Shown: positions 23,052-35,002 of the stretch, piece by piece | How positions within the stretch are numbered: the first letter of the stretch is position 1 | Layout of the letters: every line of letters starts with the position of its first letter | Assembly (NCBI GenBank): GCA_033002965.1 | Contig: JAURVB010012315.1 | Span: forward strand, 82,251 to 146,250 | Length of the DNA stretch: 64,000 bases | Reading direction: 5' to 3' | Source of the DNA: Piper betle | Taxonomy: Eukaryota; Streptophyta; Magnoliopsida; Piperales; Piperaceae | Position numbers and translations under genes: made by a program | The notes under the pieces: model-generated | What the model saw: only the letters and a program-made list of their open reading frames with translations | Told to the model about the DNA's origin: nothing | The model's database searches: none

Positions 23052-24540
23052 CTACTGTTGATCAAATCTTTCAATTACTTGATTAAAATTCATGGCAGAT
23101 GTTCCTCCATTGATGTTCCACCTCGCTGTCTCTTTAAGCTTTGCGACTCTTGCTCTTATATCTTCATCATTTGCTACGGCTCCCACTTTGGTTTTCACCT
23201 CATCTCTTGTAATGACTCCATCTTCTCCCAGCTCCAACCTCAGACCGGTTTTCCAGACATCACAAATGTAAGTAGCATTGAAGAACTGGTCAGCAAAGTA
23301 AGGCCAGCACAAGAAGGTAACGCCGTGGATTATTCCCTCCATGATGGAGTTCCAGCCACAGTGGGATATGAAGCAGGCAATTGATGGATGAGCCAGCACC
23401 TTCTGCTGAGGAGCCCAGCTCACCATCTTTCCTCGTCCGGCCACTCTGGCCTCAAAACCTTCTGGGTAGGTACCATTTGATCCATCCATGAGGTCAGGTC
23501 GGACAACCCACAAGAAAGGCTTTCCGGACAGCTCCAACCCAAGGGCAAGCTCCTGGAACTGCCTCTGATCTAGTAAAGTGAAGCTTCCAAATGCAACATA
23601 GATGACAGACTGACCAGCCTGCTCATCTAGCCAATCCAAGCAAGACGAGTCTTCAGGCCATAAGTGACCCACCGGCAGGCCGGAGCGGCGGGCTGGGAGC
23701 AGCGGGCCGATTGGGAGGACGTGAGGAACCAGTTCAAAAGCTGCCGGCTCAAGTTCATTGAAGGTATTGCACATAATGTAGTTCGCATTTTTGGTAGCTC
23801 TCCAGCAGGTAAGTAAGTAGTGGAAAATAGACTGTTGCATCTCCTCAGGGAAGCACGCCCACACAAAGTTGTTTGTGTTCATAGGTGGCATTGTCACCGA
23901 CAGGTTTATCGTCTGGTGTGCTGCTACAAAACCTGTGAAAAAAATAAAACTTCCAAGCACATATTCAAATAAAACTTATAGATAAGACCAACATTTCAAA
24001 ACATGATCTCTTCACCATTGATAAATGGAACCAGCACATGGCAAGGAACTAACCATTGTCATCTATGATCTGAGCCTCTATGAGCGCGGGAACACTTTCA
24101 CCCAAAGCAGGTATTGCAGCAGCCGTTGTCCAAAGGGCGGCCATTTGCGAGATGCCCACCTTCTTAGCCACGTCCACCGCCCATGCCATGGTACCATCAG
24201 CAATCATGCAGGTGACCTTGTCTGCTTCACTCTCGTTTAACTTTATCAGAAGCTCCTCAAAGTTGTCTTGCATGGCGGCCAAAATGAAGTCACACTGCAT
24301 GCCATGGTTGTGCCTGTCTTTCAGCGCCATCCCGTCCGAGATCGCCACCATTTTGATGCAATCATGGGGAGTGTACACCTTCTCTCCCAGCAGTGTGGTA
24401 GTGATTTGCTGGTGTGTGATTTCATTGTTGACAAAGGTGACATGGTAGCCTCGATCAACCAGGCAGTAGGATAGCTCTAAAAAGGGTATAACATGGCCTT
24501 GTGCTGGGAATGGGATCACCACAGCATGAGGCCTTCCCAT
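23052..24540 (-). CDS. UDP-glycosyltransferase, UGT83A-like (two exons)
   Basis: Family-1 UGTs move a sugar, usually glucose from UDP-glucose, onto small acceptors such as phenolics, terpenoids or hormones in the cytosol. Exon 1 is 24540-24054 and exon 2 is 23932-23052. The roughly 120-bp intron has GT at 24053 and AG at 23933-23934, and joining keeps the frame, giving 455 residues, the usual length. Residues 1-20 (MGRPHAVVIPFPAQGHVIPF) hold the catalytic His16; Asp115 in IADG is the likely partner. The C-terminal donor-binding PSPG box runs from Trp335 to Gln378 with HCGWNS and ADQ; its usual GVP reads GVT. The ending Gln is typical of glucose users. No stops or shifts are seen. The UGT83A assignment rests on the N-terminus; the acceptor is unknown. 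A truncated paralogue is at 57076-57470. Confidence 0.93.
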
Positions 24541-24596
24541 GTTCTATCTTTGCTTTCCTGTGCAACTTTGACAAAAGCTAGCAAGCTTGCCTTTCT

Positions 24597-24610
24597 TATA
24601 TAATATATAT
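24597..24610 (-). promoter_or_regulatory. Probable TATA box of the UGT gene
   Basis: TATATAATATATAT lies 57-70 bp upstream of the UGT start codon. This is the expected place for a TATA box with a short leader. Confidence 0.5.
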
Positions 24611-25719
24611 GGGGAGAAAAAGTATTTAATGGAAATTAGTTCAGTTTTATTTGGGTGTTACATGAACGGGAAATTAGATCGGGAAAAAGTATTTAATGGA
24701 AATTTGATTTGGGTGTTTCAGCCCAACCAAGGAGTATGGAACCAATTCTCTTTCTGAGATTAATTTGGTTGAAATATGTAACTATTTCAACCAAGGAGAA
24801 TGGAACCAATAGTAGGAGCGTGAAAACTCATATTATTGTACGGCGCACTTTTAGTTGTTTGATATTTTTAACGCATTTAGAAGTTGATAAGTCATAGTCT
24901 TTGGCGTAGATGTCGGACTCCAACAGCCAACAAGTGGATTCCATAATCCATATTTTCAACGCATTTAAGGTCTTGACAGAAGTTGTTGACGTCATAACTT
25001 TTACGTACATCGCGGACAGCACGCTTTAATCTGTTTGATATTTAACGCATTTATTTTTTTGACGGAAGTTGTTGCTATGTCAAATCTTTTTATTAGATGG
25101 CGGATAGAAACAGACAAGTGGATTTTTTTGATATATTGATATATGTCAAATCTGATTGGGGTAGAGCTGCCCCGGCGCACTTAGGGCGCAGCTGACAGCG
25201 CTTTCTTTATATACAAATGGAAAGGGTGGGGGTAGGTTTGTCAAAAATAATTTTAGGATCTCAAATCTATATTGAAACGTGTTTTGTCCTGAATATGCCA
25301 AATAAACAATTAAAAGGGCGAGATATATTATTGAAATGTATTTTACTGCATATTGCATTTACCTTTCACAGTTTGCCGGAGGGAGCTATCAGGCCAACTG
25401 CATCTGGTCATCCCACGTGCCACGTGACAGTATCAAATCAAGGTTCATCCCATGTGCCATAAGACAATATAAAATCGAGGTAGTATCAAGAAGCATTCAA
25501 TATTCCCAAAACACAACATATTAATTTAAATTCCTACTTTGTCCGCTCAAATATAATATTGAAAACACTACGAGAGGAATTATTTTCTGGAGTTGGGGAA
25601 GGCGAGGGACAGAGCATTCAAATTACAATAAATTGGTTTGGAGGTAGAATAGACACTAAAAGCCACCGTATATGAGATTACTCGAACTCAATTGGGAACA
25701 AAAAAATTGGGGCATATAA
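24611..25719. other. UGT upstream region with degenerate short repeats
   Basis: About 24840-25140 contains three diverged copies of a block with the TTTAACGCATTT / GACAGAAGTTGTTG motifs, separated by GGCGGACAG-like sequence. Beyond it is AT-rich sequence. No open frame has recognisable similarity. It probably includes the UGT promoter. Confidence 0.5.
25414..25426. promoter_or_regulatory. Paired G-boxes (CACGTG x2)
   Basis: CACGTGCCACGTG holds two palindromic G-boxes seven bases apart, about 875 bp upstream of the UGT start. G-boxes bind bZIP and bHLH factors in plants; a role for this gene is inference. A related GTATCAA..CATCCCA(C/T)GTGCCA block recurs at about 25431-25460. Confidence 0.35.
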
Positions 25720-26670
25720 CGTAATACCCCCCAATTCAGCTGGCGGTGCGAATCAAATTAGAGTATTAGATCATCGACTAATACTCTTGATTACTTAAAA
25801 TGAAATACTGAAGGCTTAACTATTCGAGTTGTTAAAAGACATAAGATTTGAAAGAATCTAATGTACATCCAAAAAAAAAAATGCATAGGCTCTTATGGCT
25901 GAGCTCATATAAATAAGATATTTTAAATAAATCCAAATTATGATGGGACTTCAAACCCTAGAAAAAATTCGATATAGTCTTCCTCATAACTACGAGGGAG
26001 GAAAATTTTTACAAAACTTTATAATTTCATATTTTATAAAATCCACACGACATTCATATTTCATACATTTTACACACAAAAAAGTCACAGAGGTGTTCCA
26101 CAAAAAAGTCATAGATCATTTACAATCCAAATTACATTCTCTATGCTATTGGTTTGCTTGGTCTTCGCACGGGCCCTTCAACTTGCAAAACAAAGTCAAG
26201 AAATTCCTCTAAACTATGTATCTTCTTCGCTCCAGGTACCAGGTAATATGATTTAACATACCTAAGTTAATTTTATCCTTCAATTCTAAGACTCCGGAGG
26301 TTAGAGAATTTTTGCACGAATGATTTGACCTTCATGCCCAGAATATACTATCTGCAAAATAGTTCAAACATAGGTTCAAACAAGGGTAGAAAAATAGCAC
26401 TAAAATGAATTTTGACCAGGATCTCATCTTTTCGAAATTTATATTAAGGGATCTCAACCTTAAAGTTTAATTAATCCAGAAAATTTGATAATAAGGCCTG
26501 TAAGTAGTGAGATTTAATAAAACATCACAAACTACATTCAACGATATCAATTAAAACGGTGACAGAGCCAACTAGCAGACCGAGCAGAGAGGAGGAATCC
26601 TAAGAGACCTGTGGTGTAACACCCCACCAAAAATAAGATCGAGCAAAGAGGAATCCTAATAGACCTGTGG

Positions 26671-28103
26671 CATAACACCCCAAAAATAAGGTTATTTTAT
26701 CTCGAAATGAATTTTTAATATTATTAAATTAAGGTAATTTAATAATATTTATAGATTCATTTTCATATGTTTTATAAATTACCTTTTCGTATTTCGAGTG
26801 TGTATGTATTTATAACTTATGACTTCTCATATTTTGAGTAAATAATTATGATTTATGACTTTACGTATTTTAAATATGTATTTATGATTTATGGCTTTTC
26901 GTGTTCGTTTTCATGTCTTTATGGATTGATTTTTCGTATTTCGTGCGTATATGCATTTATAACTTATGACTTCTCATGTTTCAAATAAGTAAATATAATT
27001 TATGACTTTTCGTATTTCGAATATGTATTTATGACTTATGACTTTTCGTATTTGTTTTTACGTCGACCGAAATGAAATGTTAAAATCTCATAATTTAACT
27101 ATTAACATACAACTCAGCGGAAGTAGATTTTAAAAAAAACATAGGCTAGAACTACTCAACAGCCAACAAAAATCATATATAAAAACACACACATACATAA
27201 CCACCCACATACATAATCATGCACTTGGCACTTGTCATACGTAACATCCTTAAATATATACATATATATACATATACCTGAATCGAGTCGACGGTAACAA
27301 CCTCATCATACTTGAACCACCCACATACATAATCATGCACATGTCATATTGTAATATCCTAAAACATATATATGTACCAAAATCTAGTCGAACGTAACAG
27401 CCTCATTAATATCTACATGTACTAGAATCTAATCAACGATATCATGTCTCATCATACTTGAACTTTCATAATCATCTACATGTACCGTCATTTTCATAAT
27501 CATCTACATGTACTTTCATAATCATCTACATGTATCATCTACATGTACCAGAATTGACAGTAACATGCTCTCATCATTCTTAAATACACCCATAAAACAT
27601 TGCACACATAACATATACATAACCAGAGAAGCACACATTAACACATTCCAAAATGATGCCCATAAAACACTGCACACATAACATATACATAACCAGAAAA
27701 GCACACATCAACACATTCTAAAATGATGCACATACACATATAAAAAAAAGATAACATTGTCATATCATACAGAAGAGCACACATACGCATATACATAAAA
27801 TAACATCACACACGAAAATTGCCTCCCTCTCTTGAGAGAGATATGCTTATGTAGACATGAAAACAAACATGAAAAGTCATAAGTCATAAATACATATTCG
27901 AAATACAAAAAGTCATAAATCATAATTACCTACTCGAAACATGAGAAGTCATAAGTCATAAATACATACACACTCGAAATACGAAAAGTCAATCCATAAA
28001 ACATATGGAAATGGATCTACAAATATTATTAAATTACCTTAATTTAATAATATTAAAAACTCATTTCGAGATAAAATAATCTAGTTATTTTTGGGGTGTT
28101 ACA
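26671..28103. mobile_element. 1.43-kb element with long terminal inverted repeats
   Basis: Left end CATAACACCCCAAAAATAA and right end TTATTTTTGGGGTGTTACA begin inverted arms of about 265 bp that stay alignable throughout (ATTTTATCTCGAAATGA, then TATTTCGAGTGTGTATGTAT). TGTGG flanks both sides (26666-26670 and 28104-28108). The left arm continues into a second tandem copy of the same module (about 26925-27063). The centre holds tandem repeats, including a 70-73-bp unit present twice (27584-27727). No transposase frame is present, so it is non-autonomous. A broken copy is at 18476-18732. Confidence 0.8.
27584..27727. repeat. Tandem repeat, about 72 bp x 2
   Basis: The unit begins CCCATAAAACA(T/C)TGCACAC and ends CCAAAATGATG / CTAAAATGATG. 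The two copies differ at a few positions. They lie in the centre of the long-TIR element. Confidence 0.85.
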
Positions 28104-29789
28104 TGTGGGGCAAACTCTATGTCTTAACTCGACTTCGACCAAACAAATGCAGACCACTACTCAAACCCTAAATGATGTGTGCATACAATGACATGCAAAC
28201 AATCCTAAATACAGCAAATGATATGATATGCAAGGGCATGTAATTAAACACACAACACACCACATTTCTCAGCATTTAACATCACATTCATATGCTCAGC
28301 ATGTCAGAAACTATACAAAATTATGATAAATCAAATAAGGATGTCGAAATGAAGATCTTCTTATTTTATGAAATACTTTTCGAGATTCAACCTATATACT
28401 TAAAATCTAGCCATAGATATCGAAATGCCTTAAAGATTCCGGATTATTTATCTGAAAAAACCCCTCTATGTTAAGCATCACTTCATTAGGGAAATTGTAG
28501 CTGGAGGAGAAATTATTGTGAGGAAAATTTCTGCAACTCAGTCTAGTCTGCAGATATGTTGATTAAGTTAGTTCCTCTATCCAAGTCCAAGCATTGCTTG
28601 GACTTGATTGGCATTAATTGCATTTAGTGCCCTTATGGGCTTATTTGGCATAGCAGAAGTGTTCTTACAAATTCATTAAACTTTTATCAACAAGGCGGAG
28701 ATTTATGAGGTCATTTCAACACACTATTAAGATACTATTGGAAATAGTATTAGTAGTGTTTCCACTATTTGATTTGAGAAGAAATGAAGCTGTCGGTATA
28801 ATATGTCTCAAATTTCTAAAGTTCATATGGTTAGTGGTAAGAAAGCGAAGGTATGAAATAGTAATACAGTGGATTTGTGCTCCGATGTGTCACTCATGGT
28901 TTTGCTCTCGTTCTTGAGGTTTTCACGTAAAATTCTTTGTACCAGTCTTTCTTTTATTTTTTTATTATATCTTGTTGTGCCATTATTAAACTCTACCCTT
29001 AGGAGTTTCTGTTAACAACGAATATATAATATTTGCAAGTATCCGGTGTTTATAATTAAGAAAGGTGTGTTTAATGGCAACAACATTGAATCTTCATCAA
29101 AGAAATCTTAATATTATTTTTTCTCTTTGAGGGGGATGGATGCATTAGGTGGGTATCCAAGATAAAAGCTTAGTAGTATGCTTTTTGTTTGAAGTAAATG
29201 CTTAAATTAGTTTTCTATCATCAATTTTAAATGTGATAGCAATTATGCGGTGAAACAATTATATATGTCGTGGAAGGTGTGGAGGCGATATAAATTTCAT
29301 GAGTAGGTGTTTTACCTTGGATTTTATCTTTCTCTAAATATAGTCATAATGCTTGTGTTTTTCACCTGACTTCTATTGTAATTGCACTATAAATTACAAA
29401 AAGAAAGGAATTGCACTATAAATTATAAATTTTTTATTCTTAATTTCAGGATGAGTCAACTCAAACTATGATTCTTATTGTTCGCCTGTCAGCAAACCTG
29501 TCCAATTATTTGGAGCTATAATATTGTTTATGTTCTATGATTAGATGTATTTTTAATTTTGATTTAGGTTAATCTACCTTTTTTATGTGAAGTTTGTATT
29601 TGGGTGTTTTTAGTTGTGTAAATTGTAGTTGGCACACTTCTGAGAGTTAACTCGGAAACTGGATTGTTCTTTGATTCTAGCTATTGTCCTGTACCTCTTG
29701 CTCAACAATATATTGGAAAAAGTGAGCCGAATTCCTCCATATGCAATGAATTGTTAAATGAGATTTGCTACAATAAGGTCTATCTTCTC

Positions 29790-30860
29790 ATTGATGTGGC
29801 TTTTCTATGTGTGATGATACTTCTATTGCATGGTAGCTAACTCTTCAAATTTAGAGGAATAAGAGAATGGGTTCCAAGAGGAATACTATGTGCTATGCTT
29901 GGCAGCTTTCCTTGGTATAACATCTTTATGATAGCATGGATGGATGATGATATTGCGGGTTGCCTTTTCAATGTGAAGTGAAGTTATATTTGTGAGCAAG
30001 TGAAAGTAATTTGTACCCAAGGAATGAACTTATACTATGAGATGACCTCCAAAAATGTTTTTAGGGCATGTTCTTGTCAATTTCATAAAAGATAGTAGCA
30101 ATGGGATTTCTTGGATTTATTTGAGTTGTGACTGTGCCACAACTAGTATTTTTTGATGCTTTGATTGATGTGTCTCATGAAATACTATTAGAATGTAAGT
30201 TATTATAGTTTATTTAAATTCTCAAGATAAGTAAGTAGTCTATTGTGAATCCCGTTGGTTGAGATTGTAGTGAAGGAGGTCTAGTGAGTCCTCGAGATTT
30301 GGATGAAGATGGGAAATAAGAATACTTTTAGTGCGAGGCAACCTCTTAGACTTGAATGCTTTAACAATGAAGGAATTAAATGTCTATACAAAGACTTAAG
30401 GGTGGAAATTTTATTTAGAAAACCTCATACTAAGAGATGGCTAGTGGGAGGAGTAAGAGGAGCTGCTAGGAGTTTTAGAAGATTGGAAGGATAGGTAAGA
30501 AGCTAACCTTCAGGATTGCATGCATATTTCTTATGATGAATTGATTGCACATTTATAATATCTCTTAATGTTGCAGTCTGGATATTTATTCAGCTGATGA
30601 GTTCTCAAACCTGAGTATGTTACTTAGCGGCTATTTATTGTGTATGAGTTAATAAATGTGTTATGTGTTGAGTTTATTGAGGAATTACCAGAGTAGAGCA
30701 TCCAAGTTGTGTTTTAGAAGTAGCCCCACAATATCTTACGTTAGGATATTGATGATTGTGCATGTTTCATGGTCCTTGTAGGCATTAGTAGTTATAAATA
30801 TAAATGAGGAGCTAGTAGTTCAGGCTCCTTTTTGTGCATCTTTGTGTTAACATCTCCCTA
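29790..30860 (+). other. Intron-like sequence of the helicase pseudogene
   Basis: AT-rich, with short open frames only, such as 30303-30494, which resembles nothing I know. It lies between two helicase exons. Confidence 0.5.
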
Positions 30861-31424
30861 TTGGTGCAGGTTGTAGAGTCATTAAAGGAACGTCATCAAG
30901 CTATGGTATTTGTTCATACACGAAAAGACACTGGAAAACTGCAAGAATGCTGGTATCATGTTACTGCTTGTTTCTCCGGTTTCTTTTGCTAGATACTTCT
31001 CATTAAGCTGAATATATATTTTGAGATGCGTTATCCTCTATTTGCAATACTATCGAAGAGGTTTTTGCTTTTCTTTTTCCAATGTTTTTGTTACACTATC
31101 GTATTTAATGCGTACTACTTGTGTTTACTTGGCATTTTGTAACAAAAATGACTGCCCATGGTGAATATTGACAAGCACACCCCTACTTTTATACCCAAAA
31201 CTTCTCCGCTTGGCGTTAAATGTGATACTCCAAATCATGGGGGTGTTTCATTTTACCTCAAGAAATTCAATTATTAAAATTCCTCAAGCTCATAGGTCCA
31301 TGATATGAGGGCAATATTTGGCCTACATCCAACACGACCAATTTTGCAATCATACCAGTTGCAAGTTGCAACAACCAGCACACGTGCAAAATGATGGTTT
31401 GGGTTCATTTCTGTAAAGTAACTA

Positions 31425-33355
31425 TGTAAACCCTGTGATTCGAGTCAGGGTTTTATAGTCTAAATTGGTCGGTTCGACTGTTATTTTCAATCGGGTCAAT
31501 TTTAAAACATGCGTATTGAGCCAAGGCCGGTTTTATGTTATGAACTATGAGAATCATGTGTGTCTAAGTATATAATGATAACGTTAGTAAGACAGCAGCA
31601 GAATGGGCTATTAGAATATGTGAGAGTACACTAGATTTTTTTATATTTATTTTAATTAGATCGTAGAATTATTTTTAGGTCGAATAATGTATTAAGACGC
31701 GTTACGGTCAGTTTGGGTTGGTTATTAGTTATAGAGCATGTCATTATAATGTTATGTGCATTATGTTTTATTGGAATTTTCCTTCCTTTTTTGGATTTTT
31801 TAGAATTATTATGAGTTAATATTATTTTTTTTGAAGTCAAAGTTGAGTCATGTTTTAATTACAAGACGACCATTCGTTTTCCTCACCGACCACCCGTTTT
31901 CTTCTCCCTTGATATCTATTTATTCCACACCTCCGACACTACCGCCACCATCCTCCTGACCCAACTTGCTTCTTCTTTTGCTCCCTTCCCTCTTCCCCAC
32001 AATCCTCACTCGAGTTGGCCACAACCTTGTCGCCATCGCTGCATGATTAACGATTAAGTATAGAAATTTATTTGATTTTATTTGATTATTTTATGATTTT
32101 GGTGTATTGTAAATAAGTGTTGATTTAAATTTAAATGCATGTTGAAAGATGATAATAATAAATTAGAGTTTGAATTTAAATGTGCGTTGTCTTGTATAGA
32201 TTGATAAGGAATGTAGCATTCATGCATTATACTGGGCATTAGTATTTAGTCTTTATGTATAGGTACGGAGTAGGAGCTCACCGCCTAAGCGCGTAGACAC
32301 GATTGAAGCTTCTACTAGGTTCGTTTACTACTCGTTCTTATTTTATTCTTTATGCTATTGTATGTTTGTTGTATTATTTACAGGACGGGTTAAGTGGCAT
32401 TTTATTGGATCCCACATAACCCGGGTCATTTAATCGATCGATTTTCCGGATTAATAACCCTTGAGGATGAGATCCCTCGAGTTTGATTTTGAAAACAAGA
32501 TTCACCACATTCGCCTTCGGGCATATTATATAAATCCTTTCCCAGACCTATATATATATAATTTTTTTGAGTTTTCAGTGAGACAAGAGAAGGGAAAATC
32601 GACTCACATGTACCATGAGCGGGTGCACATGCCAGCCAAAGCGGGTTTTGGATTAGTGAGTGGGCTATTTCAATCTTGAGGGATCCCGACAATTCCTATT
32701 TTGAGTTCCTCACACCTGGCGAAACGTGTAGGAGGTTTACGGTTACTATTTAGTACAGCGTATCTTTGAACTTGTGGTTCAAAGGGTACTATTAAAGGCG
32801 ACTGTCTGAGAGTACTCAGTTTTTGTACTCAAGGCCAGGAGAATTGTGGAGGTAAGGAGAGGGCTTAGGATATACTAGTAGTCTTGAGAAATCAGCAAAT
32901 GAAATGAGAAAATGTCAAGAGTGGCATCAGCAGCAGCAGAATAGTCAGTTCTGGATGCTACTGGGTCTGAAGCCTAGTAGATCCTCAGTAGGAGCCCTTT
33001 AGAGAGTTTACGAGAAGTATATGAATATTTTCTTTCATATGAGAGTTTGCTTTCATAGCCTATTTGATATTATTTATATTTTTGGACCAGTAATAATCAT
33101 TACTGATGTGTTTTTATAATATATATAGGTGATGATCATGAGTAGGATGATCCAGCCTAGACGGAAGAGCAGTGACATCTCTTGTATATACACATGTCAG
33201 ATGATAGCATATTTAATATTTTGAGGATGATGTAATGAAATGAAACATATGATGATGTAGTGTAAAATATGAATAGAATGCATAGGTGGGTTGAAACCCA
33301 AGATTTAGAGTGATTGATATAGTAAATTAGAATTCCATGTGAATGAATATATCTG

Positions 33356-33410
<55 letters not shown>

Positions 33411-33723
33411 ATATGTTGAATTGACAGGGCCGCCCTTAATGTCAACAGGGCCGCCCTTAATTGCACTTTCTAGGGAGATTCTATCTATTTTATTTTTTGA
33501 AATTTTTAATAATTTTATTGCAATTGTTGGTGTGTAAATTGGTTTTCATATCATTCATGTAAAAGCATGTTAGGTTTATTTTTGTACATTCATCCATGCA
33601 TAGAGCTAGACATCTTCTATCTCGAGAAGCCGAGAGTAGATCCATAGGGTTGGGTTCGGCTTGACCTAATGGGGGCCAGTGACATTCCAGTTCCCGAGCG
33701 TGAACAGGATTTGGGGTGTTACA
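31425..33723 (-). mobile_element. Complete solo LTR, TGTAACACCCC family, in a helicase intron
   Basis: In plus orientation it runs from TGTAAACCCTGTG to GGGGTGTTACA, with AACTA on both flanks (31420-31424 and 33724-33728). At 2299 bp it lacks most of the GC-rich part present in the copies at 10849 and 35003. The strand is given with TGTAACACCCC as the start. There is no internal domain. Confidence 0.92.
33355..33408. repeat. (TG)n(TA)n microsatellite
   Basis: TG repeats pass directly into TA repeats inside the solo LTR. Confidence 0.95.
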
Positions 33724-35002
33724 AACTATCCTATGTTAAAGATTTGTGGTATACCCTTACTTTTATATGCCGAAGAACTCCTCATTGACATTGAATGTTG
33801 ATGACTACAAAATCAAATCTAGTTAGGATAGATTTCTAACAGAAAATATTCAGAGTAAATTGACTACAATGAAATGACAAGAGAGAATAAAGAAATAATA
33901 ATAATGGCATAAAGCTAAAAAAATAATATTGACACATATTGGAAGAACTTCAATTTATCATCATGTAAAAAATTCCTACATCTCTTGGTGTGGCCAATAT
34001 TTATAGGGAAAGCCCAAAAAAGTTATTAACTAAGCAATTTGTTAATCATCCTGAAATGGATTCTTTAAATACCAAAAAACAATCCCGCTTTTAGTCAAAT
34101 TTTTAATGTAACACTTGGTATAGATGAAAACTTGAAGGAATAAGATGTCCTTATTAGAAATGTCGGTTATTCTTACAAATCATGAAGTACTATACACATT
34201 TCAAATACTTTTACGTGAAATACTTACTATATTTGCATGCTATGACAGTGGAAACCATGCAAAATGTGGATGACCTAGAAATGATACCGACCCACAATAT
34301 AATCTAAGAAAGGTGAGAAATACATAGCTCTCTCTTTTTCTTGCTTGTTTTGATGATAAATTATACAATCAAGATGCAGGGTTATGACTCAGTCACTCCT
34401 ATAAACTTATGCAGAAGGAAGTTCATAAATCTCGAAAGAAATAAGTTGTTGAGTTATTTGATTCTGGCTTAGGTATCCATCACGCTGGGATGTTACATTC
34501 AAATAGAAACCTAACTGTGCGTATTTTTGCTGATGGCATGGGGAAAGTATGTCTAATGATATTTCTCACCACACTTTCTTTTCCTATACTGATTCTATTA
34601 ACAGTTACCTAAGATAGCCTTTCTCTCCTTTTTTAGGTTCTTATATGCACAACTTTGGCTTGGGGAGTAAACTTGCAACCACACACAGTTGTCATAAAGG
34701 TTTATTGCATGTGTACGTGATATTCTATCTAGTCTTAGATTGTTGGTTTTAAACTTTGAAGGTCCAATTAAATTTGATAAGTCCATTTAAATTTGATGCA
34801 TTGGGTGAGCTCGAATGTGTATTCAAATGATGATCTCTGTTATAGCTATCTTAGTAGACAATCTACAGTGTTCGGCTGTTGTATGTTTTTCTGCAATCTG
34901 TACTAAATGTGTAATGAGAGATACATCACTTGAGAGGATAACAATTGAAATGAATAGAGGCGTAACAATTATCACTCAGATACACATTAAAGAAACTTCA
35001 AT

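Larger units (their letters stand above)
25720..29556 (+). repeat. LTR-like repeat, interrupted by the long-TIR element
   Basis: It starts GTAATACCCCCC and matches, inverted, the repeat at 41210-42779 (which begins TGTAATACTGCC on the minus strand). It is interrupted by 26671-28103 and continues at 28104. The later part (28104-29556) is a direct copy of 18733-20210. Flanking the insertion, a tandem duplication of about 55 bp (26582-26640 and 26641-26690) repeats GACCTGTGG plus the element's TAACACCCC end. No coding sequence is supported. Confidence 0.65.

Noticed and set aside
25146..25524. Open frames on both strands upstream of the UGT
   Set aside because: They are short, overlap each other on opposite strands and show no family motif.
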